Assembly: GCA_024695105.1 (NCBI GenBank)
Contig: JAILIV010000046.1
Location: 1 to 51,397 of the forward strand
Length of the DNA: 51,397 nt
DNA from: Bacilli bacterium
GTDB taxonomy: Bacteria > Bacillota_I > Bacilli_A > RFN20 > CAG-826
Reading direction: 5' to 3'
Position numbers and translations under genes: made by a program. Positions 24,172 to 32,819 of this stretch are shown piece by piece. The notes beneath the pieces are model-generated. The model was not told the origin of the DNA, did not search any database, and was given only the letters and a program-made list of their open reading frames with translations. The first letter of the stretch is position 1. Every line of letters starts with the position of its first letter.

Positions 24172-24904
24172 AAAGAACCTCCATTAAGCATAAACCCTCG
24201 GGCGGGGCTTTATAGGGAAGGATGCTCCGTGGCCCATCCGTCAAGGCATCCTCAATTTCCTTGAGGCTAAGCTTCCCGGTGGCGGCCCGGATGCAAGCGC
24301 CCACCATGAACCGGATCTGGTAGCGCATGAAGCCATCCCCTTTCACGCGAAGCCGAACGAGATTCCCCTCCTCCTCTTGACGGAGGAATAAGATCTCTAC
24401 GCATCGGATAAAACCATCCTTGTCTTCGGGTTTGGTCGTGAAATTCTGGAAATTATGAGTTCCATTAAATAGAGAAAAGGCACGCAAAAACAAATCGAAA
24501 TCGAAATCATCGCGTCGAAGTTGCGCGATTTTCCGCGTCCTTAATGGGTCGCGCTGATTCACGGTGAAAACGTATTCGTAGATTTTGCCAATGCTGGAAT
24601 GACGCGCATCGAAGCCATCGTCCACTTGTTCCAAGGAACGGACGTAAATGTCCTCGGGAAGGAGGCGGTTCAAGGCGGTAAGAAAGGCTGGGATGTCCTC
24701 AATGAGATGGCAAGGGAAAGAGAAGGTTTGGCCTAAGGCATGAACCCCGGCGTCGGTTCGCCCAGCTCCTTTGATTTGAATGGACTCCCCCGCCAAAAAC
24801 GTTAGCTGTTTCTCTAATTCGCCCTGGATGGTTTTGCCTTTGGGCTGACGCTGAAAGCCGCAATACGCTTCGCCCGAATAGGAAACGACGGCTTTGTATT
24901 TCAT
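24155..24904 (-). CDS. truA: tRNA pseudouridine38-40 synthase
   Basis: TruA modifies positions 38-40 of tRNA anticodon arms. The 249-residue product has the catalytic GAGRTDAGVHALGQ (nucleophilic Asp) and the YCGFQRQPKGKTIQGELE opening. The ATG at 24904 overlaps the ecfT stop by ATGA; a longer frame to 25012 only reads through ecfT. The order ecfA1-ecfA2-ecfT-truA is conserved in many Firmicutes. Confidence 0.96.
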   Translation of the reverse strand: MKYKAVVSYSGEAYCGFQRQPKGKTIQGELEKQLTFLAGESIQIKGAGRTDAGVHALGQTFSFPCHLIEDIPAFLTALNRLLPEDIYVRSLEQVDDGFDARHSSIGKIYEYVFTVNQRDPLRTRKIAQLRRDDFDFDLFLRAFSLFNGTHNFQNFTTKPEDKDGFIRCVEILFLRQEEEGNLVRLRVKGDGFMRYQIRFMVGACIRAATGKLSLKEIEDALTDGPRSILPYKAPPEGLCLMEVLYGGQP

Positions 24905-25761
24905 AGCGCCACGATCCCCATCAATGCGAATAGATCCACATGCAGTGCAGAAAGAACGATAACCCCCGCCATGACGGCGCCGGCGAACAAGAAGGCAACC
25001 AAATCGCCCCAATGGAAACGCAGCTTCCGGTAACGGGTCCGCTTGCCGCGGGGATCATAGCAACGACATTCCATCGCGTTGGCGAGTTCTTCGCTGCGTA
25101 TAAAGCTGGAAACGAACAAAGGAACGATTAACGAGGTAAGGCCTACGATGCGTTTCGACAACCGGCCGTGGGCGAAATCAACGCCACGGGAAGATTGCGC
25201 CCGCATAACGCGTAAAGCATCCTCAAGCAACGTCGGAATGAACCGCAGGGCAATGGAAATCGTCATCGCGAATTCCTCCGCGGGGAAACGAATGACCTTC
25301 AAAGGAGTGAAATACCATTGGAGGGCGTAGGTAAGGTCCAAAGGCTTTGTGGAAGAGGTAAGCGCCATCGCCAGCATGATCATCATGACCAAACGGACCA
25401 CGATTCGGGCGGCCTCCGCAAAGGAATCCCAATACACGGTCCATCCATTTACCGACCAAGCGATTCCCAGCGTATTCTCCGCTTTCGGAACGAGAATATA
25501 GATGAGCAGCAAGAACAAAACCATGACCCACAGCGAACGAAGCGACGTCAAAATCGAATGGAGTGGGGTCTTCGTGCACGCCAAAATGACGGAGATAAGA
25601 ACCAGCAGAGTCCCCTGCACCAACAATGTCATCGACCACGTGGAAAGCGGAAAGAACACCGCGACCATCAGCATGATCACCGCGATGATTTTGACGCGGG
25701 CGTCCAAGCGATGGACCCAGGTGTCATAAGGAACGTATTTTCCAAGGGCGAAGTTATTCAT
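24901..25761 (-). CDS. ecfT: ECF transporter transmembrane subunit EcfT
   Basis: EcfT joins the two ATPases to exchangeable vitamin- or metal-binding S components. The 286-residue protein has five or six hydrophobic segments. Its coupling region includes AQSSRGVD and ECRCYDPRGKR, variants of the Ala-Arg-Gly motifs that contact EcfA. It overlaps ecfA2 and truA by four bases each. Confidence 0.94.
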   Translation of the reverse strand: MNNFALGKYVPYDTWVHRLDARVKIIAVIMLMVAVFFPLSTWSMTLLVQGTLLVLISVILACTKTPLHSILTSLRSLWVMVLFLLLIYILVPKAENTLGIAWSVNGWTVYWDSFAEAARIVVRLVMMIMLAMALTSSTKPLDLTYALQWYFTPLKVIRFPAEEFAMTISIALRFIPTLLEDALRVMRAQSSRGVDFAHGRLSKRIVGLTSLIVPLFVSSFIRSEELANAMECRCYDPRGKRTRYRKLRFHWGDLVAFLFAGAVMAGVIVLSALHVDLFALMGIVAL

Positions 25762-26612
25762 TTCTTCCTCCCTTGGGCAATTTGCTTCGCCAGCGAAGAT
25801 ACGTCACGTAGCGTGGCGGCATCAAAGGAATAGCCTTTTTCCCCAAGGCTCTTGGCGAAATCAAATAACATCGGTTGCTGGAGCGAATATTGCGTCACGT
25901 CATCGCCAAAAAGATCCACGGGCTTACAAGTCTTAACAACTTTGCCATGGTCCAAAACGATGACGTCGGAGCAATAGGCCAACACCAAGTCCATGTCATG
26001 AGTAACCAAAATGACGGTCGTTCCCGATTGATGGACGTTTCGGAACAGATCCATCATCTCTTTGGCGCCGGCAGGGTCTAGCCCCGCGGTAGGTTCGTCC
26101 ACGACCAAATACTTTGGGTTCATCGCAAGCACGCCCGCGATGGCCACGCGGCGTTTCTCGCCACCGGAAAGTTCAAATGGGGAACGTTCAAAGAAGGATT
26201 CGTCTAAGCCAACGCGAAGCAGCGCTTCACGCGCTTTGGCTAGGGCTGTCTCTTTGTCGTCCCCGAAATTCTTTGGCCCGAAGGCAACGTCTTTCACCAC
26301 CGTTTCCTCGAACAGCTGGTATTCGGGGAACTGAAACACCAAACCCACGTTTTTACGAAGAGGGTGCGTCTTTTTATCCCGTTTCTTCTTATCCGCGGAA
26401 TTAACGAAAGAATCGATATACACCGTCCCTTGCGTTGGATTAAGAAGCGCGTTCAAATGTTGCACCAACGTGGATTTGCCGCATCCCGTCCTGCCAACCA
26501 AAGCGAGGAACTCGCCCTCTAGGATTTCTAGGTCAACACATGAAAGCGCCTGTTTTTCCATCGGTGTCCCTTTGGAATAGACATAACTGACGTTTTCGAA
26601 CTTTATCGGCAT
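25758..26612 (-). CDS. ecfA2: ECF transporter ATPase EcfA2
   Basis: This 284-residue ABC ATPase has Walker A GRTGCGKST, a Q-loop in VGLVFQFPEYQLFE, signature ELSGGEKRR, Walker B YLVVDEPTAGLDP and the H-loop VTHDMD. The FPEYQLFE stretch is typical of EcfA2. It overlaps ecfA1 by ten bases and ecfT by four. Confidence 0.95.
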   Translation of the reverse strand: MPIKFENVSYVYSKGTPMEKQALSCVDLEILEGEFLALVGRTGCGKSTLVQHLNALLNPTQGTVYIDSFVNSADKKKRDKKTHPLRKNVGLVFQFPEYQLFEETVVKDVAFGPKNFGDDKETALAKAREALLRVGLDESFFERSPFELSGGEKRRVAIAGVLAMNPKYLVVDEPTAGLDPAGAKEMMDLFRNVHQSGTTVILVTHDMDLVLAYCSDVIVLDHGKVVKTCKPVDLFGDDVTQYSLQQPMLFDFAKSLGEKGYSFDAATLRDVSSLAKQIAQGRKK

Positions 26613-27421
26613 AGGAATGCCTCCAAAGAAGAAAGGTCTTTGACGCTATCGGGGACATTGACGCCGTTTTTCTTCAATTCGGCGAGGAGAGAATAGAAAA
26701 ACGGGGTCTCCAATCGGATGCTTTCTAGTTCCGCCTGGTGAGAGAACACTTCTTCTGGTTTGCCTTGGAGGAAGAGCTGCCCTTCGTTTAGCACGATGAC
26801 CTCGTCCGCCCTGGCCGCCTCTTCCACGTCATGGGTAATGGAAAGGACCGTCAGCTTGGGATTTTGGGCCCGAAGTCGATGCACGAGGTCGATGATTTCC
26901 TTTTTCCCTTTGGGGTCAAGCATCGAGGTGGCCTCATCGAAAATGATCAAATCAGGTCCCATAGCCAAAACGCCCGCGATAGCGACGCGTTGCTTTTGGC
27001 CGCCGGAAAGCATCGATGGTTCTCGATCTAGATAGTCCAACATGCCCGTCTCTTGGGCAAAGCGCTCGATGATGGACTGCATCTCCTCGTGGGGCACACA
27101 TTTGTTTTCCAAACCAAAGGCAATGTCATCCGCCACGGTAGAACCCACGAATTGGTTATCGGGGTTTTGGAATACGATGCCTACCTTGGAACGGATGGCA
27201 TAAATGTTTTTCCTCAGCAAAGGCAGGCCGAACAAAGTAATCTCGCCATCGAAGTCCGGTTGTAGCCCCATCAAACATTTCGCCAAAGTGGATTTGCCCG
27301 AACCGTTATGGCCGATGAGACAGCAATAAGAGCCTTCTTCCAAAGAAAAGCTAACGTCTTTGAGGGCGAATTTGTCCTCGACGTAACAATAAGAAAGATG
27401 TTTGACCTCAACGATTTTCAT
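26603..27421 (-). CDS. ecfA1: ECF transporter ATPase EcfA1
   Basis: This 272-residue ABC ATPase has Walker A GHNGSGKST, VGIVFQNPDNQFVGSTV (the EcfA1-type Q-loop), signature LSGGQKQR, Walker B LIIFDEATSMLDP and H-loop ITHDVEE. Its start overlaps the small membrane-protein gene by 14 bases. No S component lies in the window, which fits a shared group II ECF module. Confidence 0.95.
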   Translation of the reverse strand: MKIVEVKHLSYCYVEDKFALKDVSFSLEEGSYCCLIGHNGSGKSTLAKCLMGLQPDFDGEITLFGLPLLRKNIYAIRSKVGIVFQNPDNQFVGSTVADDIAFGLENKCVPHEEMQSIIERFAQETGMLDYLDREPSMLSGGQKQRVAIAGVLAMGPDLIIFDEATSMLDPKGKKEIIDLVHRLRAQNPKLTVLSITHDVEEAARADEVIVLNEGQLFLQGKPEEVFSHQAELESIRLETPFFYSLLAELKKNGVNVPDSVKDLSSLEAFLCR

Positions 27422-27656
27422 CGGATTTCTCTTTCTCCAAGAAGTCCCCGCCGTATTTCTTGCGGATGATGATCTCGTTTGCCACGATGGTGCCCGTTAA
27501 GGCAAGAAGCCAAATGGCGGCCAAAACGATAAGGAGCACGACGTTCGGTTCCTTTTGGATTCCAAGCGGAACGAAAAAGGCCGCGCCCAAAAGCACGTAG
27601 GCCAAAATAATGGCCACGATGCGATAAAGCGGTCGATGATGTCCTTTATTTGACAT
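27408..27656 (-). CDS. Small two-helix membrane protein in the ecf operon
   Basis: This 82-residue protein has two hydrophobic segments (about residues 12-32 and 38-62) and a charged C-terminal tail (IIRKKYGGDFLEKEKSDENR). It overlaps comEB by 11 bases and ecfA1 by 14, so it is translated with both. I take the ATG at 27656 rather than the TTG one codon before. No family is recognised. Its place between dCMP deaminase and EcfA1 may only reflect tight packing. Confidence 0.75.
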   Translation of the reverse strand: MSNKGHHRPLYRIVAIILAYVLLGAAFFVPLGIQKEPNVVLLIVLAAIWLLALTGTIVANEIIIRKKYGGDFLEKEKSDENR

Positions 27657-28131
27657 CAATCTCCACCTTTCGTCCGACGTAGCGCGTGTATTTCACGCCC
27701 GCCATGTCGAGCATATGGCGCGAGGCGGCCGAGCTGATTTGCTCGTGGTATTTATCATCGGCATAGACGATTTCCTTAATGCCGGTCTGGATGATGGCTT
27801 TCGCGCACTCGTTGCATGGGAAGAGGGTGACATAGATACGGCAGCCTTGAAGCGCCGACCCATCACGGGTGTTCAGAATCGCGTTGAACTCCGCGTGGCA
27901 AACGTAAAGGTATTTGGAATCCAGCCCTTCGCCATGCCCCCACGGGATTTTGTCGTCATCGACGCCACGGGGCATACCGTTATAGCCGATGCTGACGACT
28001 TTATTGTTCGGATCGACGATGCAAGCCCCCACTTGGGTGGACGGATCTTTGGAACGCTTCGCGGACAAAACGGCGATGCCCATGAAGTATTCGTCCCAGT
28101 TCAAATTGTCGGTGCGGTGTGTCTCTGCCAT
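27646..28131 (-). CDS. comEB: Deoxycytidylate (dCMP) deaminase, ComEB-type
   Basis: The enzyme turns dCMP into dUMP for dTTP synthesis. The 161-residue protein has the zinc site HAEFNAILN and PCNECAKAII (His-Ala-Glu and Pro-Cys-x-x-Cys) and the DPSTQVGACIVDP entry. GGAGG lies before the ATG. It is the first gene of a seven-gene operon reaching the PHP gene. Confidence 0.94.
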   Translation of the reverse strand: MAETHRTDNLNWDEYFMGIAVLSAKRSKDPSTQVGACIVDPNNKVVSIGYNGMPRGVDDDKIPWGHGEGLDSKYLYVCHAEFNAILNTRDGSALQGCRIYVTLFPCNECAKAIIQTGIKEIVYADDKYHEQISSAASRHMLDMAGVKYTRYVGRKVEIDVK

Positions 28132-28151
28132 AAGAAAGCCTCCAAGGCGTG

Positions 28152-28179
28152 ATTATACACGCACGCGCTTATGTTGGAA
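28152..28179 (-). promoter_or_regulatory. Promoter of the comEB-ecf-truA operon
   Basis: Minus strand TTCCAA (28174-28179), 16-base spacer, TATAAT (28152-28157), about 15 bases from the predicted start of transcription to the comEB ATG region with its GGAGG site. Confidence 0.55.
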
Positions 28180-28188
28180 GCGAAAGAC

Positions 28189-29814
28189 CTAGCCTACGTC
28201 GATGGCGCGCACGCCAAATGGGGGCAATCCCGCTGGAATATCTTCGCCTAGGGAAAGAAGCGTTTTCCCTTCGATATTACGCAAATAAACGGGAAGCTTA
28301 ATGGCTTTTGCAGAAAGGTTGATCAGTACCAAGATGCTGGCTTTGCCCAATACACGACGGAACGCAAAAAGCGGGCCTTTGCTGGGCAGCGGGTCAAAGT
28401 TTCCATGCGTTAATTCTTCGTGTTTTGCGCGCAAATCCAGCATCTTTCGGTAAAAGTTCAGCACGGATTCTGGATTCTTGTCTTCACATGCAACATTATG
28501 CGTCCCATCATCTTCCGCAAAGAGAAGCCATGCCTTATCCCCAGGGGTAAACCCTTGATTGATAGAGTTATCCCAACTCATCGGGGCGCGGCAGCTGTCG
28601 CGGTCGATGCCATTGCAAATCTTGTAACGAAGCCATTTGGGCAAATGGAAGCCTTTGGTGAGGCGTAGCACCGCTTGGGCGGCGCAATCGGTAGACGTTT
28701 CGGGGTCCTTCATCGGGGCATCCAGCATTCCTAGTTCCTGGCCTTGGTAGATGAAGGGTGTTCCCTTCAAAGTTAGAAGTAAGGTGCCTAAGGCCTTCGC
28801 GGAGGCGTCCCGATATTTCAAACTGCCGAAGCGGGCGATGCAGCGGTGCTGGTCGTGGTTCTCCCAATAGTTCGCGTTCCAAGGAATCGATTTTTGATAC
28901 TTGTATAGGACCTCGCGCAATTTGGCGGGGTTAACCTTCTTTGGAAGCGCTCCGAATAGCCCTTTGTCCAAAGCCACGTGCTCAAACGTGAAGAACATAT
29001 CCAACTCTTTATCGCGGAGGAAGCGGATACCATTTTCAATGTCGACGTTGAAAGTCTCCCCTACCACGATGTGATCCTCGTATTTGGAAAAGACGTCTTC
29101 GTACAAAGTGCGGAGGATTCGATGGTTCCCCTCCGTCATCAAATAATGCTCTTGGCCACGTCCGGAAGGATTACGGCCTGCGCCATCCTCAAAAGACTCT
29201 TTGTAAATTTGGTTAATGACGTCACAGCGGAAGCCATAGACCCCTTTGTCCAAATAAAAGCGGAGTATGTTCTCAACCTCTTCCAATACCTTAGGGTTAC
29301 GCCAGTTAAGGTCTGGTTGGGCCTTGTCATAAAGGTGAAGGTAATATTCGCCCAATTCTGGAACGTATTCCCAAGCCGTACCCGTGAACATCGATGTCCA
29401 GTTATTCGGTGGCACGCCCTCCTTCTTTCCTTTCTTGAAGATGTAATAATCGTGATAAGGCATCTCCCCTTTTAGGGCTGCACGGAACCAAGGGTGCTCG
29501 GAAGAAGTGTGGTTCACGACCAGATCCATGACGATGCGTAATCCCCGCTTTTTCGCCTCGGCGAGCAGCCTCTCAAAGTCTTCCATCGTCCCATATTCGG
29601 GATCGATTTCGTAATAATCCGCCACGTCGTAGCCCATGTCGAACTTCGGGCTTTTGTAAATGGGCGAAAGCCAGACGATCTTCACCCCAATCGAGGCGAT
29701 GTAATCCAGTTTGGAGATGATTCCAGGGATATCCCCTACCCCATCGCCGTTGGAGTCGCAAAAACTACGCGGATAAATTTGGTATACGGCACCGCTTTTC
29801 CATAACTGTTCCAT
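28189..29814 (-). CDS. GH13 alpha-glucosidase (oligo-1,6-glucosidase / trehalose-6-phosphate hydrolase group)
   Basis: This 541-residue cytoplasmic enzyme shows the GH13 conserved regions: DLVVNHTS (region I), GFRCDVIN (nucleophile Asp, region II), VVGETF (acid/base Glu, region III) and ENHDQHR (region IV). The length and the start MEQLWKSGAVYQIYPRSF fit the GH13_31/29 group that cleaves isomaltose-type or trehalose-6-phosphate sugars. No phosphotransferase or sugar transporter is adjacent. The ATG follows TAGAAT by six bases with no good ribosome site, so the transcript may be leaderless. Confidence 0.92.
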   Translation of the reverse strand: MEQLWKSGAVYQIYPRSFCDSNGDGVGDIPGIISKLDYIASIGVKIVWLSPIYKSPKFDMGYDVADYYEIDPEYGTMEDFERLLAEAKKRGLRIVMDLVVNHTSSEHPWFRAALKGEMPYHDYYIFKKGKKEGVPPNNWTSMFTGTAWEYVPELGEYYLHLYDKAQPDLNWRNPKVLEEVENILRFYLDKGVYGFRCDVINQIYKESFEDGAGRNPSGRGQEHYLMTEGNHRILRTLYEDVFSKYEDHIVVGETFNVDIENGIRFLRDKELDMFFTFEHVALDKGLFGALPKKVNPAKLREVLYKYQKSIPWNANYWENHDQHRCIARFGSLKYRDASAKALGTLLLTLKGTPFIYQGQELGMLDAPMKDPETSTDCAAQAVLRLTKGFHLPKWLRYKICNGIDRDSCRAPMSWDNSINQGFTPGDKAWLLFAEDDGTHNVACEDKNPESVLNFYRKMLDLRAKHEELTHGNFDPLPSKGPLFAFRRVLGKASILVLINLSAKAIKLPVYLRNIEGKTLLSLGEDIPAGLPPFGVRAIDVG

Positions 29815-29837
29815 GCTTCCATTCTAAAGGCGCGCGC

Positions 29838-29864
29838 AAAAAGAAAAAGACCCGAACAGGGTCT
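29838..29864 (-). terminator. Terminator after the 38-residue frame
   Basis: On the minus strand AGACCC-TGTTC-GGGTCT is followed by TTTTCTTTTT. It closes the transcript carrying the small frame upstream and lies just before the GH13 start. Confidence 0.8.
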
Positions 29865-29880
29865 CTAACATGGGGTTTGG

Positions 29881-29997
29881 TTAATCGGCATCGAGAACCG
29901 ACTCTGTTTCTTCCGGTTCGCAGGAAAGCACCAAATCGACGAAGTCAGCGACTTCGGTCTCATCGGTCAATACTTGTTCGCGAGTGTTCTCGTCCAT
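29881..29997 (-). CDS. Possible 38-residue acidic small protein
   Basis: An ATG at 29997 opens 38 codons (MDENTREQVLT...ESVLDAD) that end 17 bases before a strong terminator. An in-frame ATG at 30045 would give 54 residues with a hydrophobic start, but it sits almost on a TATAGG box. No ribosome site is clear for either. The composition is very acidic, with one Cys. It slightly resembles the 45-residue protein at 15863 (both contain FVD, then Leu-Val, then Cys and Glu). Coding is plausible but not certain. Confidence 0.4.
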   Translation of the reverse strand: MDENTREQVLTDETEVADFVDLVLSCEPEETESVLDAD

Positions 29998-30081
29998 GGG
30001 ATTCGTGGAAAGTGTATCGAAGATAAAGAATCCTACAAGAGGCATTTCCTATACACTGTCCGAGTTTTTCTTTCTTAAGCC

Positions 30082-30240
30082 CTAAAGCACCAAAATGAAG
30101 ATGAGGCAGACCCCCATCAAAGCAATGAGCACGCCCCAAAAAACCAGCCACTTCCAGCTGATGGGCTTCTTCTCTAATTCCTTCTTTTGTTCGGGAGTGA
30201 GCAAAGACTCATCGACCTGTGGTTCTTCCTCTTCTCTCAT
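30082..30240 (-). CDS. 52-residue single-helix membrane protein coupled to folC
   Basis: The ATG at 30240 overlaps the folC TGA by four bases (ATGA), so translation is coupled. The 52-residue product has an acidic start (MREEEEPQVDESLL), a short charged helix, and one membrane helix (WLVFWGVLIALMGVCLIFILVL) ending at the stop. No family is recognised. This is the last gene of smpB-folC. Confidence 0.8.
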   Translation of the reverse strand: MREEEEPQVDESLLTPEQKKELEKKPISWKWLVFWGVLIALMGVCLIFILVL

Positions 30241-31469
30241 GCGGGCAATCCTTCCGTTTCGATGCGCTGACGAACCATGCCTACGAACTCAAAAGAGCCC
30301 GTCACCAAGATCGCGTCTTCGGGATGCTCGGCAAGAAGTTTGCCCAAAGCCGCCCATGCGTCTTCTTCAAAAGGATGGTCATCGGCATAGATCATGAAGT
30401 CGATGCCATCGCGGGCTAGGGGATGGTCAAACGTCGTTAACGTGATGGTATAAACGGCATTAGCCAAGGTTGGAAGTTCCACCGCAATGTTCTTTTCCCG
30501 GAGCGAAGCAAAGAGGACGTGCACCGGTTTTCCTTGCCCAATCGTACGGGCGCAGCGGGCAAGGGCCTCCGCGGATTCGGGGTTATGCGCAGCGTCAAGC
30601 ATCACGCGGCCAAAGCGTTCAAAGCGAACGGGGAGATTTGGCTTACCTAATCCAGCGCGGACGGCTTCTTCCGTAACGGGGAAATCGTTTTGTAGCAGCC
30701 TCGTGGCCTCAATGGCTAAGGAAGCGTTGATGACTTGGTAGGAAGCATCCGTGCCAAGCACCACATCCTTGTATGGGCCATAGTCAAAATGGAACTTACC
30801 TTCGACCAAATGCTCGAAGTGGAACGCCTCCACGCGGTAAAGCGTCGATTTTTGTTTCAGCGCTTCCTCGCGGATCGTGTCTAAAGTCGTCGTGTCGATG
30901 TTGCCCACGAGAACCGGAGCCTGGGGTTTGATGATTCCCGCGGCGTGAAGGGCGATTTGGGAAAGGGTGGTCCCAAGTTCCGCCGTGTTATCCATCGAGA
31001 CGGAAGCGATGATGGAAAGGCGTGTGTCCAGCGTCTCAAGATTCGTGGGGTCAAGCGCACCGCCTAAACCTGTCTCCACAATGACGAGATCGGGTTTCTT
31101 TTCCTCGAAATACCGATAAGCCAAAGCAACCGATGCTTGGAAGTAAGTCAGGCCGAATCTATTCAAGTCTTTCTCGTTTTTGTGGAATAGTTCCAGCAAG
31201 TCCTTCGAAGGAATATTCTCTCCCCCAAAGCGGACCATTCCCTGTAATCCATCCAAGGAAGAAGAGAAGAACGCACCTACGCGATACCCCGCGGCAAGAT
31301 ATATGGATTCTAGGTAATGAACCAGGCAGCTTTTGCCGATGCTTCCCGCGACCTGGATCACAGGACAAGAAAGGATAAGTTTCCGTTTTGCGCAGTATTT
31401 CTCAAATTCGTCGCTGGTTAATGGGGCTTTGGAAAGCTTCGATAACGCCTTCTCGATTTCTTCGTGCAT
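30237..31469 (-). CDS. folC: Folylpolyglutamate/dihydrofolate synthase-like Mur-ligase family protein
   Basis: FolC adds glutamate to folates. The 410-residue protein has the family's layout: a P-loop region, ETGLGGALDPTNLETLDTRLSIIASVSMDNTAELG (ATP/Mg and substrate region) and MLDAAHNPESAEAL in the C-terminal half. The P-loop is unusual: VAGSIGKSC replaces the canonical VAGTNGKGS, and the following SPHL folate-site segment reads SSSLDGL. The start shares one base with the smpB stop. Family membership is sure; folate as substrate is less so. Confidence 0.82.
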   Translation of the reverse strand: MHEEIEKALSKLSKAPLTSDEFEKYCAKRKLILSCPVIQVAGSIGKSCLVHYLESIYLAAGYRVGAFFSSSLDGLQGMVRFGGENIPSKDLLELFHKNEKDLNRFGLTYFQASVALAYRYFEEKKPDLVIVETGLGGALDPTNLETLDTRLSIIASVSMDNTAELGTTLSQIALHAAGIIKPQAPVLVGNIDTTTLDTIREEALKQKSTLYRVEAFHFEHLVEGKFHFDYGPYKDVVLGTDASYQVINASLAIEATRLLQNDFPVTEEAVRAGLGKPNLPVRFERFGRVMLDAAHNPESAEALARCARTIGQGKPVHVLFASLREKNIAVELPTLANAVYTITLTTFDHPLARDGIDFMIYADDHPFEEDAWAALGKLLAEHPEDAILVTGSFEFVGMVRQRIETEGLPA

Positions 31470-31948
31470 TAGTCTTTATCCCCTTTCCCTTGGTCGCGCA
31501 GGGCCTTTCCCATCTCGCGTTTTTGGTCACGTTCTTTGATGGTATCCCGCTTGTCATGCGCCTTCTTACCTTTGGCCAAGGCGATTTCCATCTTGGCATA
31601 CCCACGGGACAAAAACACTTTCGTCGGAACGACCGTCATGCCGGTCCCGGTAAGCTCACGTTCCAGTTTTCGGATCTCCTGCTTCCGGAGCAGAAGTTTC
31701 CGAACGCGTAGCGGATCCACGTTCCATACCGTCCCATCCTTATACTGGGAGATATGCATATTATTGACCCACGCCTCGCCGTTACGGATCGTGACATAGG
31801 AGTCCGAAAGGGAGGCATTGCCCGCGCGAAGCGATTTGATTTCCGTGCCCGTCAAAACCAAACCCGCCACCATGAAATCGGAGAGGAAATACAAAAAGTG
31901 CGCCTTACGGTTCTCAAGCAAAACGTTGTTTCCCGATTTCTTTGCCAT
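31469..31948 (-). CDS. smpB: SsrA-binding protein
   Basis: SmpB brings tmRNA to stalled ribosomes. The 159-residue protein contains NRKAHFLYFLSDFMVAGLVLTGTEIKSLR and the basic C-terminal tail (KGKKAHDKRDTIKERDQKRE) that enters the decoding centre. I use the ATG at 31948; TATAAT lies 13 bases before it and no ribosome site is seen. It is the first gene of smpB-folC. Confidence 0.96.
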   Translation of the reverse strand: MAKKSGNNVLLENRKAHFLYFLSDFMVAGLVLTGTEIKSLRAGNASLSDSYVTIRNGEAWVNNMHISQYKDGTVWNVDPLRVRKLLLRKQEIRKLERELTGTGMTVVPTKVFLSRGYAKMEIALAKGKKAHDKRDTIKERDQKREMGKALRDQGKGDKD

Positions 31949-32000
31949 AGGTACGTCACGAATTATACAAAGGCCCAAGCCTTTTTTCCTTGTTTTTCCA

Positions 32001-32034
32001 CCAAAAATAAAAGGGCGCGACTAGAATCGCGCCC
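32001..32034 (-). terminator. Terminator after gpmA
   Basis: On the minus strand GGGCGCGA-TTCTAG-TCGCGCCC followed by TTTTATTTTTGG. The stem is perfect with 8 pairs. Confidence 0.9.
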
Positions 32035-32052
32035 CTTATAAGCGATTACGGA

Positions 32053-32763
32053 TTACAGGTAGTACTTCGCGAGCACTTCCAAGGTCTTCTCATCGAGTTC
32101 GTAGACGAGCGGTTTGCCCGTGGGGATCTCAACGGAGATGATCTGGTCGGGAGTGAGATGCTCCAGCATCATGACGATGGCGCGCAGCGAGTTGCCGTGG
32201 GCGGCGATCAACACCTTCTTGCCCGCGTGAATCTCGGGGGCGATCTTCCCGTCCCAATAAGGTTTGACGCGCTCGGCGGTGTCGATGAGGCATTCGGTGA
32301 GAGGGCAATCCTCGATCGTCATCTCGCCCTGTTTGATGAGGTTCTGGTATTTCTCCTGGTTGCCCGGCCAGCGCTCATCCTCTTTGGTGAGGGCTAGAGG
32401 CGGAACGTCGGCGCTACGGCGCCAAATGTGGACTTGCTCATCGCCCCACTTCTTCGCGGATTCGGCTTTGTTGAGGCCTTGGAGGGCGCCATAGTGACGC
32501 TCATTGAGACGCCAGGAATAGAATTTGGGAAGCTTGTCGAATTCCCCGAGTTCGGTGAGGGCGAATTCCATCGTCTTGTTCGCGCGCTCCAAAACGGAGG
32601 AGAACGCGACGTCGAAGGAGTATCCCTTCTCCTTGAGCAGTTTGCCTGCTTCGTGAGCTTCTTTTACGCCTTGCTCGGAAAGGTGCACGTCGGTCCAGCC
32701 GGTGAACAGATTGGAAAGATTCCATTCCGATTGGCCATGACGGATGAGAACAAGTTTGACCAT
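32053..32763 (-). CDS. gpmA: 2,3-bisphosphoglycerate-dependent phosphoglycerate mutase
   Basis: The enzyme interconverts 3- and 2-phosphoglycerate. The 236-residue product has the phospho-His motif LIRHGQSEWN, the GWTDVHLSEQG loop, RLNERHYGALQGLNKAE and the second His in IAAHGNSLR. The ATG at 32763 has AAAGGAAAA upstream; a 14-codon longer frame does not. TATAAT at 32794-32799 is a likely -10 box. Confidence 0.95.
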   Translation of the reverse strand: MVKLVLIRHGQSEWNLSNLFTGWTDVHLSEQGVKEAHEAGKLLKEKGYSFDVAFSSVLERANKTMEFALTELGEFDKLPKFYSWRLNERHYGALQGLNKAESAKKWGDEQVHIWRRSADVPPLALTKEDERWPGNQEKYQNLIKQGEMTIEDCPLTECLIDTAERVKPYWDGKIAPEIHAGKKVLIAAHGNSLRAIVMMLEHLTPDQIISVEIPTGKPLVYELDEKTLEVLAKYYL

Positions 32764-32819
32764 TGTTTGTATTTTCCTTTCGGTGACAAAAAGATTATAC
32801 GGCATCCGTTCCTGCGTGG

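Noticed and set aside
24901..30240. Mycoplasma-type genetic code (TGA as Trp)
   Set aside because: Many genes end in TGA within ATGA overlaps and tryptophans are TGG, so the standard bacterial code applies.
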